From Ellagibacter isourolithinifaciens (GTDB taxonomy: Bacteria > Actinomycetota > Coriobacteriia > Coriobacteriales > Eggerthellaceae): a stretch of DNA of 64,000 nt. Below are positions 15,870 to 24,325 of the stretch, piece after piece (the stretch's first letter is position 1; every line of letters starts with the position of its first letter). Where the stretch lies: the NCBI RefSeq assembly GCF_008831035.1, contig NZ_WAJR01000008.1:41093-105092 (forward strand), written 5' to 3'. Under the pieces are notes generated by a model. That model was not told the origin of the DNA. It saw only the letters and a program-made list of their open reading frames with translations, and did no database searches. Both the position numbers and the translations under genes were made by a program.

Positions 15870-18500
15870 TTACTTTCTCCTGTTGGAGAAGCGAATGGCT
15901 GCGGCAAGTGCGCGTACGAGCAGGCTCGGCTTGTGCGGCGGTTGCTCGATGTGGGGCAAGATCGCCGTGGTCGTCGCTTTCTCGGCGGGCTCGATAGCAT
16001 CGGGCTCGAGCGCAGGCTCGGAGGTGCTAGCCGCGTCTGCGGGAGCGGCACTGCTCGTCGTGCTCGTCGCCTCTGGAGGAACCGTGGCAGCCTCCGAGGT
16101 CGCGGGAGTCGCCGCGCCTGCGGGGGCCGCAGCCGCTGCCGCGGGGGCCGTCGCCGTCACGGGAGTTGCAGGCTCAGCAGCTGCGACCGCCTCGCGCTTC
16201 TCAACCTCGCGCTTCTCAACCTCGCGCTCGACTTCCACCTCGGTGCTCATGCGCGCCTTAAGCCGCGCCTCGTCCATGAAATGCGCCTGCGAGTCGAAAC
16301 GAATCGTCTCGCCCTCGGGGCTCACCTGCGCGAAGAACCCAAGCGGCGTGTAGCGACGGTTGGGAAGCAGCTCGCGCAGCTTTGCCGTGTCGGAAAGCGA
16401 GACATCGATGTAGGACAGAATACGGTCGCGCAGCTTCTCGTCGAGCACGGGCCAGGCGATTTCCACGCGCTTGTCCATATTGCGCGTCATGAGGTCGGCG
16501 CTCGCCAGGTATATTTTCATGTTCGTGCGCGGTCCGAAGCCGTAGATGCGGCTATGCTCGAGCATGCGCCCCACAATGGACACGACGCGCACGTTCTCGG
16601 TATAGCCTTCCACGCCTGGGACCAGGCACGATATGCCGCGAACGAGCATGACGGTCTTCACGCCCGCCTGCGATGCCTCCGCGATCTTGTCGATGATCTC
16701 TTTGTCGGTGACCGAGTTCGTCTTGAAGAACAGCCCGCACGGCTCGCCTCGCCGCGCAAGCTCGATCTGGTGGTCGATGTTCTTCAGGATGAGCGGTTTC
16801 ACCTGCAAGGGCGCTACCCACAGCACATCGTAGTTGTCCGACACGTTCTCAAGCGCCATGTTGCGGAAGAACTCCGTCGCATCGCGGCCGATCGTGGGGC
16901 TCGTCGTGATGAGCGACAAGTCGGTGTAGAGCTTGGCCGTCTTCTCGTTGTAATTGCCCGTGCCGAGCTGCGTGATGTGCTGGATACCGTCGTCGGTCTG
17001 GCGGGTGATGCAGCAGATCTTGCTGTGCACCTTATAATCGCGGAAGCCGTAGATGACGTTGCATCCGGCCTGCTCGAAGCGCTGCGACCATTCGATATTG
17101 TTGCTCTCGTCGAAGCGCGCGCGCAGCTCGAACAACGCGGTGACCTCCTTGCCGTTCTCGGCGGCGTCGATGAGCGCTTCGGCGAGGTGCGACTGGCTTG
17201 CCAGGCGGTAGAGCGTGATCTTGATCGAGATGACGTGCGGGTCGCGCGACGCCTCGCGTAAAAGCTGCACGAATGGGTCCATGCTCTCGTAAGGGTAGGA
17301 AAGCAGCACGTCGCCTCCTGCCGTCACCTGGTCCATGATGGGACGTTTGCGGTCGAGACATGCCGGCCATTGCGGCGTGAACGGCGGATACACGAGCGCT
17401 GCGCATTGCTTTTCGGAAAGATGCGAAGCTAAGCCCCAGGTGAAGCTCAGGTCGAGCGGCACCGACGTCGTGAACATCTGATGCTTTTTCAGGTTCAGGC
17501 GATCGAGCAGCAGAGGCTCGAGGGTGTCGGAGAGCTCGCGCTCGCTCTCGAGGCGCACCGGAGCCAGGCGCGCGCGCTTCTTCAAGATGCGCTTCATGTG
17601 CTCGCGGTAATCCTCGTCGTTCTCGTCGGTGGACTCCGTTGCGTCGATGTCGGCGTTGCGCGTGACGCAGATGACGTTGGTATGCTTCACGGTGTACATG
17701 GAAAATACCTGTTCGGCGACCATTTCCACCACATGCTCAAGCAAGATGAAGGAAAAACCATCGCCTGGCAGCTTCACAACGCGCGCGCACTGGCGCGGCA
17801 GGGGGATGAGGCCGAGCATGGTTCCCTCGGCGCCGACGTTTTGCGAAAGGGAGGCGTTCTTCGTGGATTCTTTCGCCGGCTTCCCCTTGCTTTTCTTGCC
17901 TTTCTTTCCCTTCTTCTTGTGCTCGCTTTTTGCCTGGTCTTGGGCGTTGTCGGCTTCTTCGTCGAGACGCACGACGATGTAGAGCGCGCCGTTTTCCAGA
18001 TGCGGGAAGGGGTGGCGGGCATTGATGATCTGCGGGGAGAGGAACGGTGTCACGTTGGCTTCGGCGTATTCTGCCAGGTAGGAGCGCTGCTCATCGGTAA
18101 GCTCGTTGGGACGAACATGCGTGACCCCGACCTTGTTCAACAGCAGGCGAACCTGCTCGAAGGTGCGTTCGTAAGCAGGGTAGAGCTCGTGGCAGCGCAG
18201 GTAGATAGCGCGAAGCTGCTCGGAGGGCGTCATGTTGGACTTGGAATCGACAATGTGCTTCTTCACGAGCGACAAGTCGGTCAGGCTGCCGACGCGCACC
18301 ATGAAGAATTCCTGCAGGTTGCTCCAAAAGATGGAGATGAAGTTCAGACGCTGCAGAAGAGGGACCGACTCGTCGGCGCCCTGTTCGAGTACGCGCTCGT
18401 TGAAGTCGAGCCATGACAGCTCGCGGTTCTGCAGATAGGGTGCAGGGTTGCCTGCTGCGGGAATGACCTGGTCAGATGAAGTGGGATTGTCGTTGGCCAT
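15870..18500 (-). CDS. ppk1: Polyphosphate kinase 1 with Lys-rich insert and Ala/Thr/Pro-rich tail
   Basis: PPK1 makes polyphosphate from ATP and the reaction is reversible. ATG 18500 is chosen over the upstream ATG 18524 because AAGGAGG lies 8 nt before it; this gives 876 residues. N-terminal and middle domains (YLQNRELSWLDFNERVLEQ; IWSNLQEFFMVRVGSL) are followed by the catalytic phospholipase-D-like half, with the phosphorylated histidine in FRDYKVHSKICC (about residue 491) and the second histidine in MLEHSRIYGFG (about 648). Two additions stand out: a Lys/Gly/Ser run at about 187-211 and a tail from about 752 with EVEKRE repeats, a long Ala/Pro/Thr stretch and a final basic helix (LLVRALAAAIRFSNRRK). 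It follows ppx after 86 bp on the same strand, so synthesis and breakdown genes are linked. Confidence 0.96.
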   Translation of the reverse strand: MANDNPTSSDQVIPAAGNPAPYLQNRELSWLDFNERVLEQGADESVPLLQRLNFISIFWSNLQEFFMVRVGSLTDLSLVKKHIVDSKSNMTPSEQLRAIYLRCHELYPAYERTFEQVRLLLNKVGVTHVRPNELTDEQRSYLAEYAEANVTPFLSPQIINARHPFPHLENGALYIVVRLDEEADNAQDQAKSEHKKKGKKGKKSKGKPAKESTKNASLSQNVGAEGTMLGLIPLPRQCARVVKLPGDGFSFILLEHVVEMVAEQVFSMYTVKHTNVICVTRNADIDATESTDENDEDYREHMKRILKKRARLAPVRLESERELSDTLEPLLLDRLNLKKHQMFTTSVPLDLSFTWGLASHLSEKQCAALVYPPFTPQWPACLDRKRPIMDQVTAGGDVLLSYPYESMDPFVQLLREASRDPHVISIKITLYRLASQSHLAEALIDAAENGKEVTALFELRARFDESNNIEWSQRFEQAGCNVIYGFRDYKVHSKICCITRQTDDGIQHITQLGTGNYNEKTAKLYTDLSLITTSPTIGRDATEFFRNMALENVSDNYDVLWVAPLQVKPLILKNIDHQIELARRGEPCGLFFKTNSVTDKEIIDKIAEASQAGVKTVMLVRGISCLVPGVEGYTENVRVVSIVGRMLEHSRIYGFGPRTNMKIYLASADLMTRNMDKRVEIAWPVLDEKLRDRILSYIDVSLSDTAKLRELLPNRRYTPLGFFAQVSPEGETIRFDSQAHFMDEARLKARMSTEVEVEREVEKREVEKREAVAAAEPATPVTATAPAAAAAAPAGAATPATSEAATVPPEATSTTSSAAPADAASTSEPALEPDAIEPAEKATTTAILPHIEQPPHKPSLLVRALAAAIRFSNRRK

Positions 18501-18586
18501 GCAGAGAGCCTCCTTGATGTGCATGATGACGCGTTCTTAGCGCTGCCCTTCATGATAACGCGCCGTGGAACGATGAGCCGAAAGCG

Positions 18587-19549
18587 TTACTGAGCCTTTA
18601 CCCTCGAGCAAGGCGCATTGCCAAGCATGCGCTCGATGAGATAGCCTTCGCGTACGCCGCGCTTGCATATTTCCAGCTTGCGGGCATCGAGCTTTTGCAT
18701 GAGCGTGCTGAGGATGACACAACCGGGCCCGACCGTGTGGATGCGCTCGGGAACGGCCCGCGCTGCAAGGTGGGCGAATTTCGACGGGTTGTTCTCCAGA
18801 AGATCGAGCAGCGCATCGAAATGCTCGGGTGTGAGGGTTTTCGGCCGGCAAGACTCGCCGGTCATTTGGGCGTAGAGCTTTGCGGCGGCACGAGCGCTTC
18901 CTCCGACGCCATAGAGCGTCTCTGCACGGTACTTCTTGAGGTCAACAGGTGTTTTTGCAACTTGATCGAGGAACGCGCGCTCGATTGCTTCGACCTCGTC
19001 TGCCTGGGGCATGACGAACTCCACGTATCCCGCGTAGGAGGAGAGCGATCCTTGCCCGATGCTCACGTCGTCGAAGTCGCGCCCTTCTTCGACGCGGATG
19101 AGCTCGGTTGACCCGCCGCCCAGATCGACCACGGTGCCCTTCTCGATCGTGCGATCGCATGAGGCTCCCGTGAAGCTGAGATGCGCCTCGTCGCGGGCGG
19201 AAAGCAGGTTCACGGGAGCTCCTATGGCCTCTTCGATTGCGCGGATGGCCTTGCGGGAGTTCGTGCAGTTGCGCAGCACGGCGGTTGCGAAGATGTCGGT
19301 GCGTACGCAGTTGAAATAGCGCGCTCGTTTCAGGTGCCCGGAGAGCACGCCGACAGCACGGGCGATGCCCTCCTGGGTGAATTCGCCCGCTTCGACATAG
19401 GCCGAAAGCCCCGCCATTACCTTGTCGTTGATGATGCTTCGGAAGTCCTTGCAGGTAATGGGCTTCTTTTTGCTTATGCCGTCCTTCACGTCGAAGATGA
19501 CGAGGCGCACTGAGTTCGACCCCAGGTCGATTACGCCGTAGTTTGCCAT
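18587..19549 (-). CDS. ppx: Ppx/GppA phosphatase (exopolyphosphatase, possibly also pppGpp phosphatase)
   Basis: This protein of the ASKHA (actin/Hsp70-like) fold cleaves terminal phosphate from polyphosphate, and some family members act on pppGpp. Visible motifs are YGVIDLGSNSVRLVIFDV (phosphate 1), the catalytic-acid segment, and VVDLGGGSTELIRVEEG (phosphate 2). At 320 residues it is of the short type, without the HD-like C-terminal half of E. coli Ppx. MANYGVIDLG at 19549 fits the family start and has GGAAAG upstream; an in-frame ATG at 19561 would add four residues. It is the first gene of a ppx-ppk1 pair. bifunctional rel lies 5 kb away, so a link to the stringent response is plausible but only inferred. 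Confidence 0.93.
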   Translation of the reverse strand: MANYGVIDLGSNSVRLVIFDVKDGISKKKPITCKDFRSIINDKVMAGLSAYVEAGEFTQEGIARAVGVLSGHLKRARYFNCVRTDIFATAVLRNCTNSRKAIRAIEEAIGAPVNLLSARDEAHLSFTGASCDRTIEKGTVVDLGGGSTELIRVEEGRDFDDVSIGQGSLSSYAGYVEFVMPQADEVEAIERAFLDQVAKTPVDLKKYRAETLYGVGGSARAAAKLYAQMTGESCRPKTLTPEHFDALLDLLENNPSKFAHLAARAVPERIHTVGPGCVILSTLMQKLDARKLEICKRGVREGYLIERMLGNAPCSRVKAQ

Positions 19550-19805
19550 AGTGCTTTCCATTTCCTGTTAAGCTCGGTTTTTCTCCATCCTAGCGTAGCG
19601 TCTCGGGCAATGGGGAAATCTTTACGCGTCCTTTACGCTCGCTCTGATTAGACTCCGTATTTGGGGCGGGCCAATGGTTGGTTCGCGCGAGCGGCGTATC
19701 GGCCGTCTGCCCCGCAAGGTCGAAGTGAGCTGTGACACCATGCGGTGATTGTGGGAAAATACGCAGCGAGAAAAGATAACGATGCATGTTTAGAGGTAGA
19801 TTTCC

Positions 19806-22800
19806 ATGTCAGCTCAGTTCAACATTCGCCGTGCGTCGAGTCGCATGGTATCGGTGCTCCAGCGAGAGCTTGACCTGCCCCGTTTCGTCGCGGCAACGCT
19901 TGTCGGCCGCGGAATCGATACCCCGAAGGCGGCCCGCGCGTTCCTGTTTCCCTCGTTCAAGCACGATTGGCTCGACCCCTACCTGATCCCTGGGCTCGGC
20001 GACGTTGTCGACGCGCTCGAGGACGCCGTGCGGAAGGGCCGCCGCATCCTCGTGTTCGGAGACTTCGACTTGGACGGCATATCCGCGACGACGGTGCTCA
20101 CCCGTGGCCTGCGGGAACTCGGGGCCGACACGGTGCCGTTCATCCCGAAGCGCTTCGAGGAGGGCTACGGCATCACTGCCGCGGCACTCGAGCGCGTGAA
20201 GACCTACGGCCCCGATTTCCTCGTGACGGTCGACTGCGGCATCGCCTGCAAGGCCGAAGTGAAGCTCGTGCAGGCGGCGGGGATCGACGTCGCGATCACC
20301 GACCACCACGAGCCTACGGACCTGGTTCCCGAGGGCGTGCCCGTCGCCGACCCGAAGATCGACGCCACGTGCCCAAGCTGCGTGCTCGCCGGCGCGGGCG
20401 TGGCGCTGAAGCTTGTGCAGGCGCTCGGTGCTCGCTTCGGCAAGCCCTACCTCTGGCGCGATTTCGTTGACTTCGCGACACTTGGCACGGTGGCCGACCT
20501 CATGCCGATGCTCGGCGAGAACCGCCCGCTCGTGATCGAGGGCATCAAGATGATGAACAAGGCTCCGCGCCCGTGCATCGCTGCGCTGCTCGAAACGTCG
20601 GGAGCGGTTGGCAAGCCTCTCACCAGCACGAACCTCAGCTTCTCGCTCATTCCGCGCCTCAATGCTGCAGGGCGCATGGGCAACGCCGACTTGGCGCTCA
20701 ACCTGCTCATGTCCGACGACTTCGACGAGGCGTACCGCTTGGCGACCGAGCTTGAGGGGCTCAACGACCAGCGCCGCGCGATCGAGGCCGAGCTCTCCGA
20801 GATCGCGAAGGTGCAGGCTGCGGAAATCTACCACGGTCAGCGCGCTCTCGTCGTTGCGGGCGAGGGGTGGCACGAGGGCGTGAAGGGCATCGTGGCAAGC
20901 CGCCTGGTCGGCATCTACGGCGTGCCGTGCATCCTTTTGACCATCGACGGCGACGAGGCGCGCGGCTCAGGCCGAAGCGTCGGACGCGTGAACCTGTTCG
21001 CCGCGGTCGAATCGGCGTCTGACCTGCTTGTTCGCTTCGGTGGACACGAGGCGGCGGTGGGTATCACGCTCAAGACTAGGGACATTCCCGCGTTTACGAA
21101 GGCGCTCTGCGACTACCTTGACAAGCTGCCCGAGGACGACTTCCACCCGCTCATCGAGATTGACACGTGCATCAATCTCGATGAGCTCACGCTCGAGACG
21201 GTGGGGGCGTTGAAGCAGGTCGCCCCCTTCGGCCAGGAGAACCCGACGCCGTGTTTCCTTGCGCGCGATGTGCTGCTCACTCATTGTCGCGCCGTCGGCG
21301 CCGAGAAGAACCATTTCTCGTGCACGCTCACGAACGGTCGCTCGTCGATTTCGGGAATCATGTTCCACTGCACCGACATCGACATGCTCATGGCAACCGA
21401 CAGCGTGGTGAACGCGGCGTTCCAGGTGGAGATCGACACTTGGCGCGGGCGCAAGTCGGTGAAGGCGATGCTGCAGTCCGTTACGCCTGCACGCACGTGC
21501 CCTGCGCTCGAGGCGTGCCTCGAGCCGGAGAACCTGTCGTTCGCGGCCGACCTGTATGCCACGAGCGATGCGGAGCTTTGCGAGGATTGCTGCGAGAGCC
21601 CCGAGGACATCGAGGCCTACGAGGCGGAGCGCGAGAAGAACCGCGCGCTATGGGAACAGAAGGCGCAAAGCGACCCCGACGCGCTCGAGGACGCGGTGGT
21701 GCGGGCGATCATCGGCGACCGCGAACTGCACAAATCGCAGCGCGTGGTGCTCTCGAGCCTTCGCGCGGGGAACTCCGTGCTCGCCGTCATGGCGACGGGG
21801 CGCGGCAAGTCGCTCACCTTCCAGGTGCATGCGGCATGCGAAGCGCTCGCGCACCATACGGCGAGCCTGTTCGTCTACCCGTTGCGTGCGCTTATTGCTG
21901 ACCAGGCGTTTCACATCAACGAAGCGCTCTCGCCCTTCGGGATCAACGCGTGCACGCTCACGGGGGAAAGCGCGCCCGACGAGCGCCGCCAAGCCTTCGC
22001 GGGCCTGGCGGACGGCTCGGTCGACATCGTGCTCACGACGCCGGAGTTCCTCGTATGCCATGCCCCCGAGTTCGCGGCTACCGGCCGCATCGGCTTCGTC
22101 GTAGTTGACGAGGCTCACCACATCGGCCTTTCGCGCGCGGGCCATCGCCCCGCATATGCGCAGCTCGGAAGCGCTATCGCGCAGATGGGCAACCCGGTTG
22201 TGCTCGCGCTTACGGCAACTTCGGACGAGGCTGTCACCAGTGATATCGACCGTGTGCTCCCCGTGGCGGGGCACGTGGTGGACGACACCATGCGCACGAA
22301 CCTCCATGTGGTCGACCAGCGCAACCTGCGCAATCGAGGTGACTACCTGGCGACGCTCGTCGCGCAGGGCGAGAAGAGCGTCATCTACGTGTCCTCGCGC
22401 GAGCAGTCGGTGGCGCTCGCCCGCAACCTGCGCAAACGCGTGCCGCAAATGGCGCCGCTCATCGGCTTCTACAACGCGGGCCTTTCGCGTGCCGAGCGCA
22501 CGCGCGTCGAGGAGTTGTTCCGCACGGGCGCGATCGCGGTACTCGTGGCCACGTCGGCGTTCGGCGAGGGCGTGGACATTCCCGACATCCGCAACGTCGT
22601 GCTCTTCCAGCTGCCGTACAACGAGATCGAGTTCAACCAGATGAGCGGCCGTGCGGGGCGCGACGGCAAGGACGCGCGCGTGCATCTGCTGTTCGGGCGC
22701 TCGGACGTGAAGCACAACGACCGCGTCTTGCAGGACATGACGCCCGATCACGATGTGCTTGCCGAGGTGTACCGCACGCTTCGTACGTGGCAGCGCAAGA

Positions 22801-23153
22801 CGCCCGGCGAGTTCTTCGAGATGGCCGATGGCGAACTCGCGCATATCGTGAGCGGTGCGGGCTGCGAGATCACGGCGGCGTCGGCGGCGTGCGGTATTGC
22901 GGTCTTCCGCGAGCTGGGGCTTATCGAGACGCATGTGGCCTACGCATCGGGCGAGGGCGCGCGCATGGTGCGTGTGAAGGAAGGCGCCGGGCGCGTGGAG
23001 CTGACCGACAGCGTGCGCTATCGCGAGGGCTTAGGCGAGCGCGACATCTTCAAGGCCTTTTACGAGTGGGTGATCGACTGCGATTGCGCGCGCCTCGAGC
23101 AGCGCGTGTCCGGCCCCATCACCCCGCAGATGAAGCCGCTGCATCTGCGGTAA
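19806..23153 (+). CDS. recJ: RecJ single-strand exonuclease fused to a RecQ-like DEAH helicase
   Basis: The 1115-residue protein joins two enzymes. Residues 1-570 are RecJ (5'-3' ssDNA exonuclease, DHH superfamily): GDFDLDGISATT (about 82-93, the DxD motif), TVDCG, TDHHEP (about 167), NAAGRMG, then the DHHA1 part (GWHEGVKGIVASRL, GGHEAAVGI) and an OB-like segment. A Cys-containing linker (CEDCCESPED, about 590) leads to a superfamily 2 helicase with Walker A ATGRGKS (about 662), DEAHH (about 767), ALTATSDEAV, YVSSREQSVALA and the QMSGRAGRDGK motif VI. The last 110 residues look winged-helix-like. Such a fusion would couple unwinding with 5' end degradation in one chain. GAGG lies 9 nt before the ATG. 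The gene appears to stand alone. Confidence 0.92.
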   Translation: MSAQFNIRRASSRMVSVLQRELDLPRFVAATLVGRGIDTPKAARAFLFPSFKHDWLDPYLIPGLGDVVDALEDAVRKGRRILVFGDFDLDGISATTVLTRGLRELGADTVPFIPKRFEEGYGITAAALERVKTYGPDFLVTVDCGIACKAEVKLVQAAGIDVAITDHHEPTDLVPEGVPVADPKIDATCPSCVLAGAGVALKLVQALGARFGKPYLWRDFVDFATLGTVADLMPMLGENRPLVIEGIKMMNKAPRPCIAALLETSGAVGKPLTSTNLSFSLIPRLNAAGRMGNADLALNLLMSDDFDEAYRLATELEGLNDQRRAIEAELSEIAKVQAAEIYHGQRALVVAGEGWHEGVKGIVASRLVGIYGVPCILLTIDGDEARGSGRSVGRVNLFAAVESASDLLVRFGGHEAAVGITLKTRDIPAFTKALCDYLDKLPEDDFHPLIEIDTCINLDELTLETVGALKQVAPFGQENPTPCFLARDVLLTHCRAVGAEKNHFSCTLTNGRSSISGIMFHCTDIDMLMATDSVVNAAFQVEIDTWRGRKSVKAMLQSVTPARTCPALEACLEPENLSFAADLYATSDAELCEDCCESPEDIEAYEAEREKNRALWEQKAQSDPDALEDAVVRAIIGDRELHKSQRVVLSSLRAGNSVLAVMATGRGKSLTFQVHAACEALAHHTASLFVYPLRALIADQAFHINEALSPFGINACTLTGESAPDERRQAFAGLADGSVDIVLTTPEFLVCHAPEFAATGRIGFVVVDEAHHIGLSRAGHRPAYAQLGSAIAQMGNPVVLALTATSDEAVTSDIDRVLPVAGHVVDDTMRTNLHVVDQRNLRNRGDYLATLVAQGEKSVIYVSSREQSVALARNLRKRVPQMAPLIGFYNAGLSRAERTRVEELFRTGAIAVLVATSAFGEGVDIPDIRNVVLFQLPYNEIEFNQMSGRAGRDGKDARVHLLFGRSDVKHNDRVLQDMTPDHDVLAEVYRTLRTWQRKTPGEFFEMADGELAHIVSGAGCEITAASAACGIAVFRELGLIETHVAYASGEGARMVRVKEGAGRVELTDSVRYREGLGERDIFKAFYEWVIDCDCARLEQRVSGPITPQMKPLHLR

Positions 23154-23221
23154 AGGGAACAATCTGAAAGGGAAAATAGCCGTATTACCAGGTGTTTTAC
23201 GACTTCCTATCCTGCCGCACA

Positions 23222-23251
23222 TTGACGCTTTGGCATGTCTCCACGTATTAT
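23222..23251 (+). promoter_or_regulatory. Putative promoter of the secreted-protein gene
   Basis: TTGACG at 23222-23227 and TATTAT at 23246-23251 are spaced by 18 bp, about 97 bp before the start codon at 23348. The region between carries no gene. Confidence 0.55.
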
Positions 23252-23347
23252 TATGTCAACATGAGGACAATGCGATACTCGCATCGAGAACGAAACGTCG
23301 GTCGGCCTTGCATAAGGCTGGCAGCTGCCTAAGACAAAGGAGACGCT

Positions 23348-24211
23348 ATGAACATCTCACGGCGCGTTTTCACAACCCTTGCCGCCCTTGCGCTTGCGTG
23401 TAGCTTCTCCGGATACGCGGGGCAGGCTCAGTCAAGTGATTCTTCGGGCGCTTCCTCTTCGAGCGATTCGGAGGCGGCCGAGGCGAATTCTAAGGAAGCT
23501 GTGCTGCATGTGAGCGCCCTTAGCGCTGCGTGCAGCTTCGATTCGCTGCGCGACGATTCCGACCTTATCGCCGAAGGCCGCTACCTGGGGAAATCCGACC
23601 CCATTCTGGTGATTCCCGTCGTTGGCGGCATCGATGCGGCAATGTATTATACGGATTACTACTTCGAGGTCGACAACGTTTTCAAAGGTGAGGCTCTCAC
23701 CGACGACGCCGCATCGCGCGGCTCGTCCGTCATCTCCGTTCGCATGAAGGGTGGCGCTGGCGACAGGGTGGCTGTCGTGAACGATGATGCTCCCGAACTT
23801 GAGGAAGGGTCGAGCTACCTGCTTTTCCTCTATCGCGTTTTGGACGGCCTCGATGGCAACACTGAAGGGAACCACTACTATTCGTTCGGCGACAAGCTGG
23901 GCATATGGGAAAAGGATTCCGCAGGAAACTTTGCGAATGCCGAGGTCGGCAGCGTAAGCGCTGATTCGCTCGCCGTGATGCCCATAAGCGACGCCGCTCC
24001 CGCTTCCGAACAGAACCTCGCATCCGAAGACGCGATGATCGACGACGTTCGCGCGCTCTATAACGAGGGTCAAATCGATAAGAAGACGCTCGATGCGTAC
24101 GAGGAGCTGTATTCGGCGTCGCGCAACGGTTTCGCTACGGTGGGAACCGACGACGACGTGCGCGCGTTCGAGGAGGCGATGGTGGAATCGTCGGCAAGCC
24201 AAAGCTCGTAG
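23348..24211 (+). CDS. Secreted hypothetical protein with Tat-like signal peptide
   Basis: The 287-residue protein begins MNISRRVFTTLAALALAC, which has a twin-arginine pattern (SRRVF) and a hydrophobic core, then a likely cleavage near GYAGQA-Q at about residue 27. A Ser-rich linker (SSDSSGASSSSDSEAAEA) of about 25 residues follows. The main domain contains a predicted beta-rich part with YTDYYFEVDNVFKGEAL and YLLFLYRVLDG, similar in feel to proteins that pass on or sense a cell-surface signal, but I do not recognise a family. Cys18 does not sit in a good lipobox, so a lipoprotein is less likely. AAAGGAG lies 8 nt before the ATG. It sits between recJ and rel, all on the plus strand, with its own promoter. 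Confidence 0.75.
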   Translation: MNISRRVFTTLAALALACSFSGYAGQAQSSDSSGASSSSDSEAAEANSKEAVLHVSALSAACSFDSLRDDSDLIAEGRYLGKSDPILVIPVVGGIDAAMYYTDYYFEVDNVFKGEALTDDAASRGSSVISVRMKGGAGDRVAVVNDDAPELEEGSSYLLFLYRVLDGLDGNTEGNHYYSFGDKLGIWEKDSAGNFANAEVGSVSADSLAVMPISDAAPASEQNLASEDAMIDDVRALYNEGQIDKKTLDAYEELYSASRNGFATVGTDDDVRAFEEAMVESSASQSS

Positions 24212-24325
24212 CGAACGCCTTGCCCGCGCGGGGCACGACCAGTTTCCCCAAGTCCTCTTTTCCCTTTGACGAATCGAGTAGAATGAAGTCACTACGATTT
24301 AGTTTCAAGGGAAAGGAGGACTGAC

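Noticed and set aside
16190..16235. Short tandem repeat (15 nt, two and a half copies) in the minus-strand ppk gene
   Set aside because: It encodes the EVEKRE repeats of the PPK tail in frame and is not a CRISPR or independent repeat.
15747..17261. Plus-strand 504-codon frame across the end of ppk
   Set aside because: Shadow of ppk1; the reading passes straight through the terminator hairpin and has no start signal.
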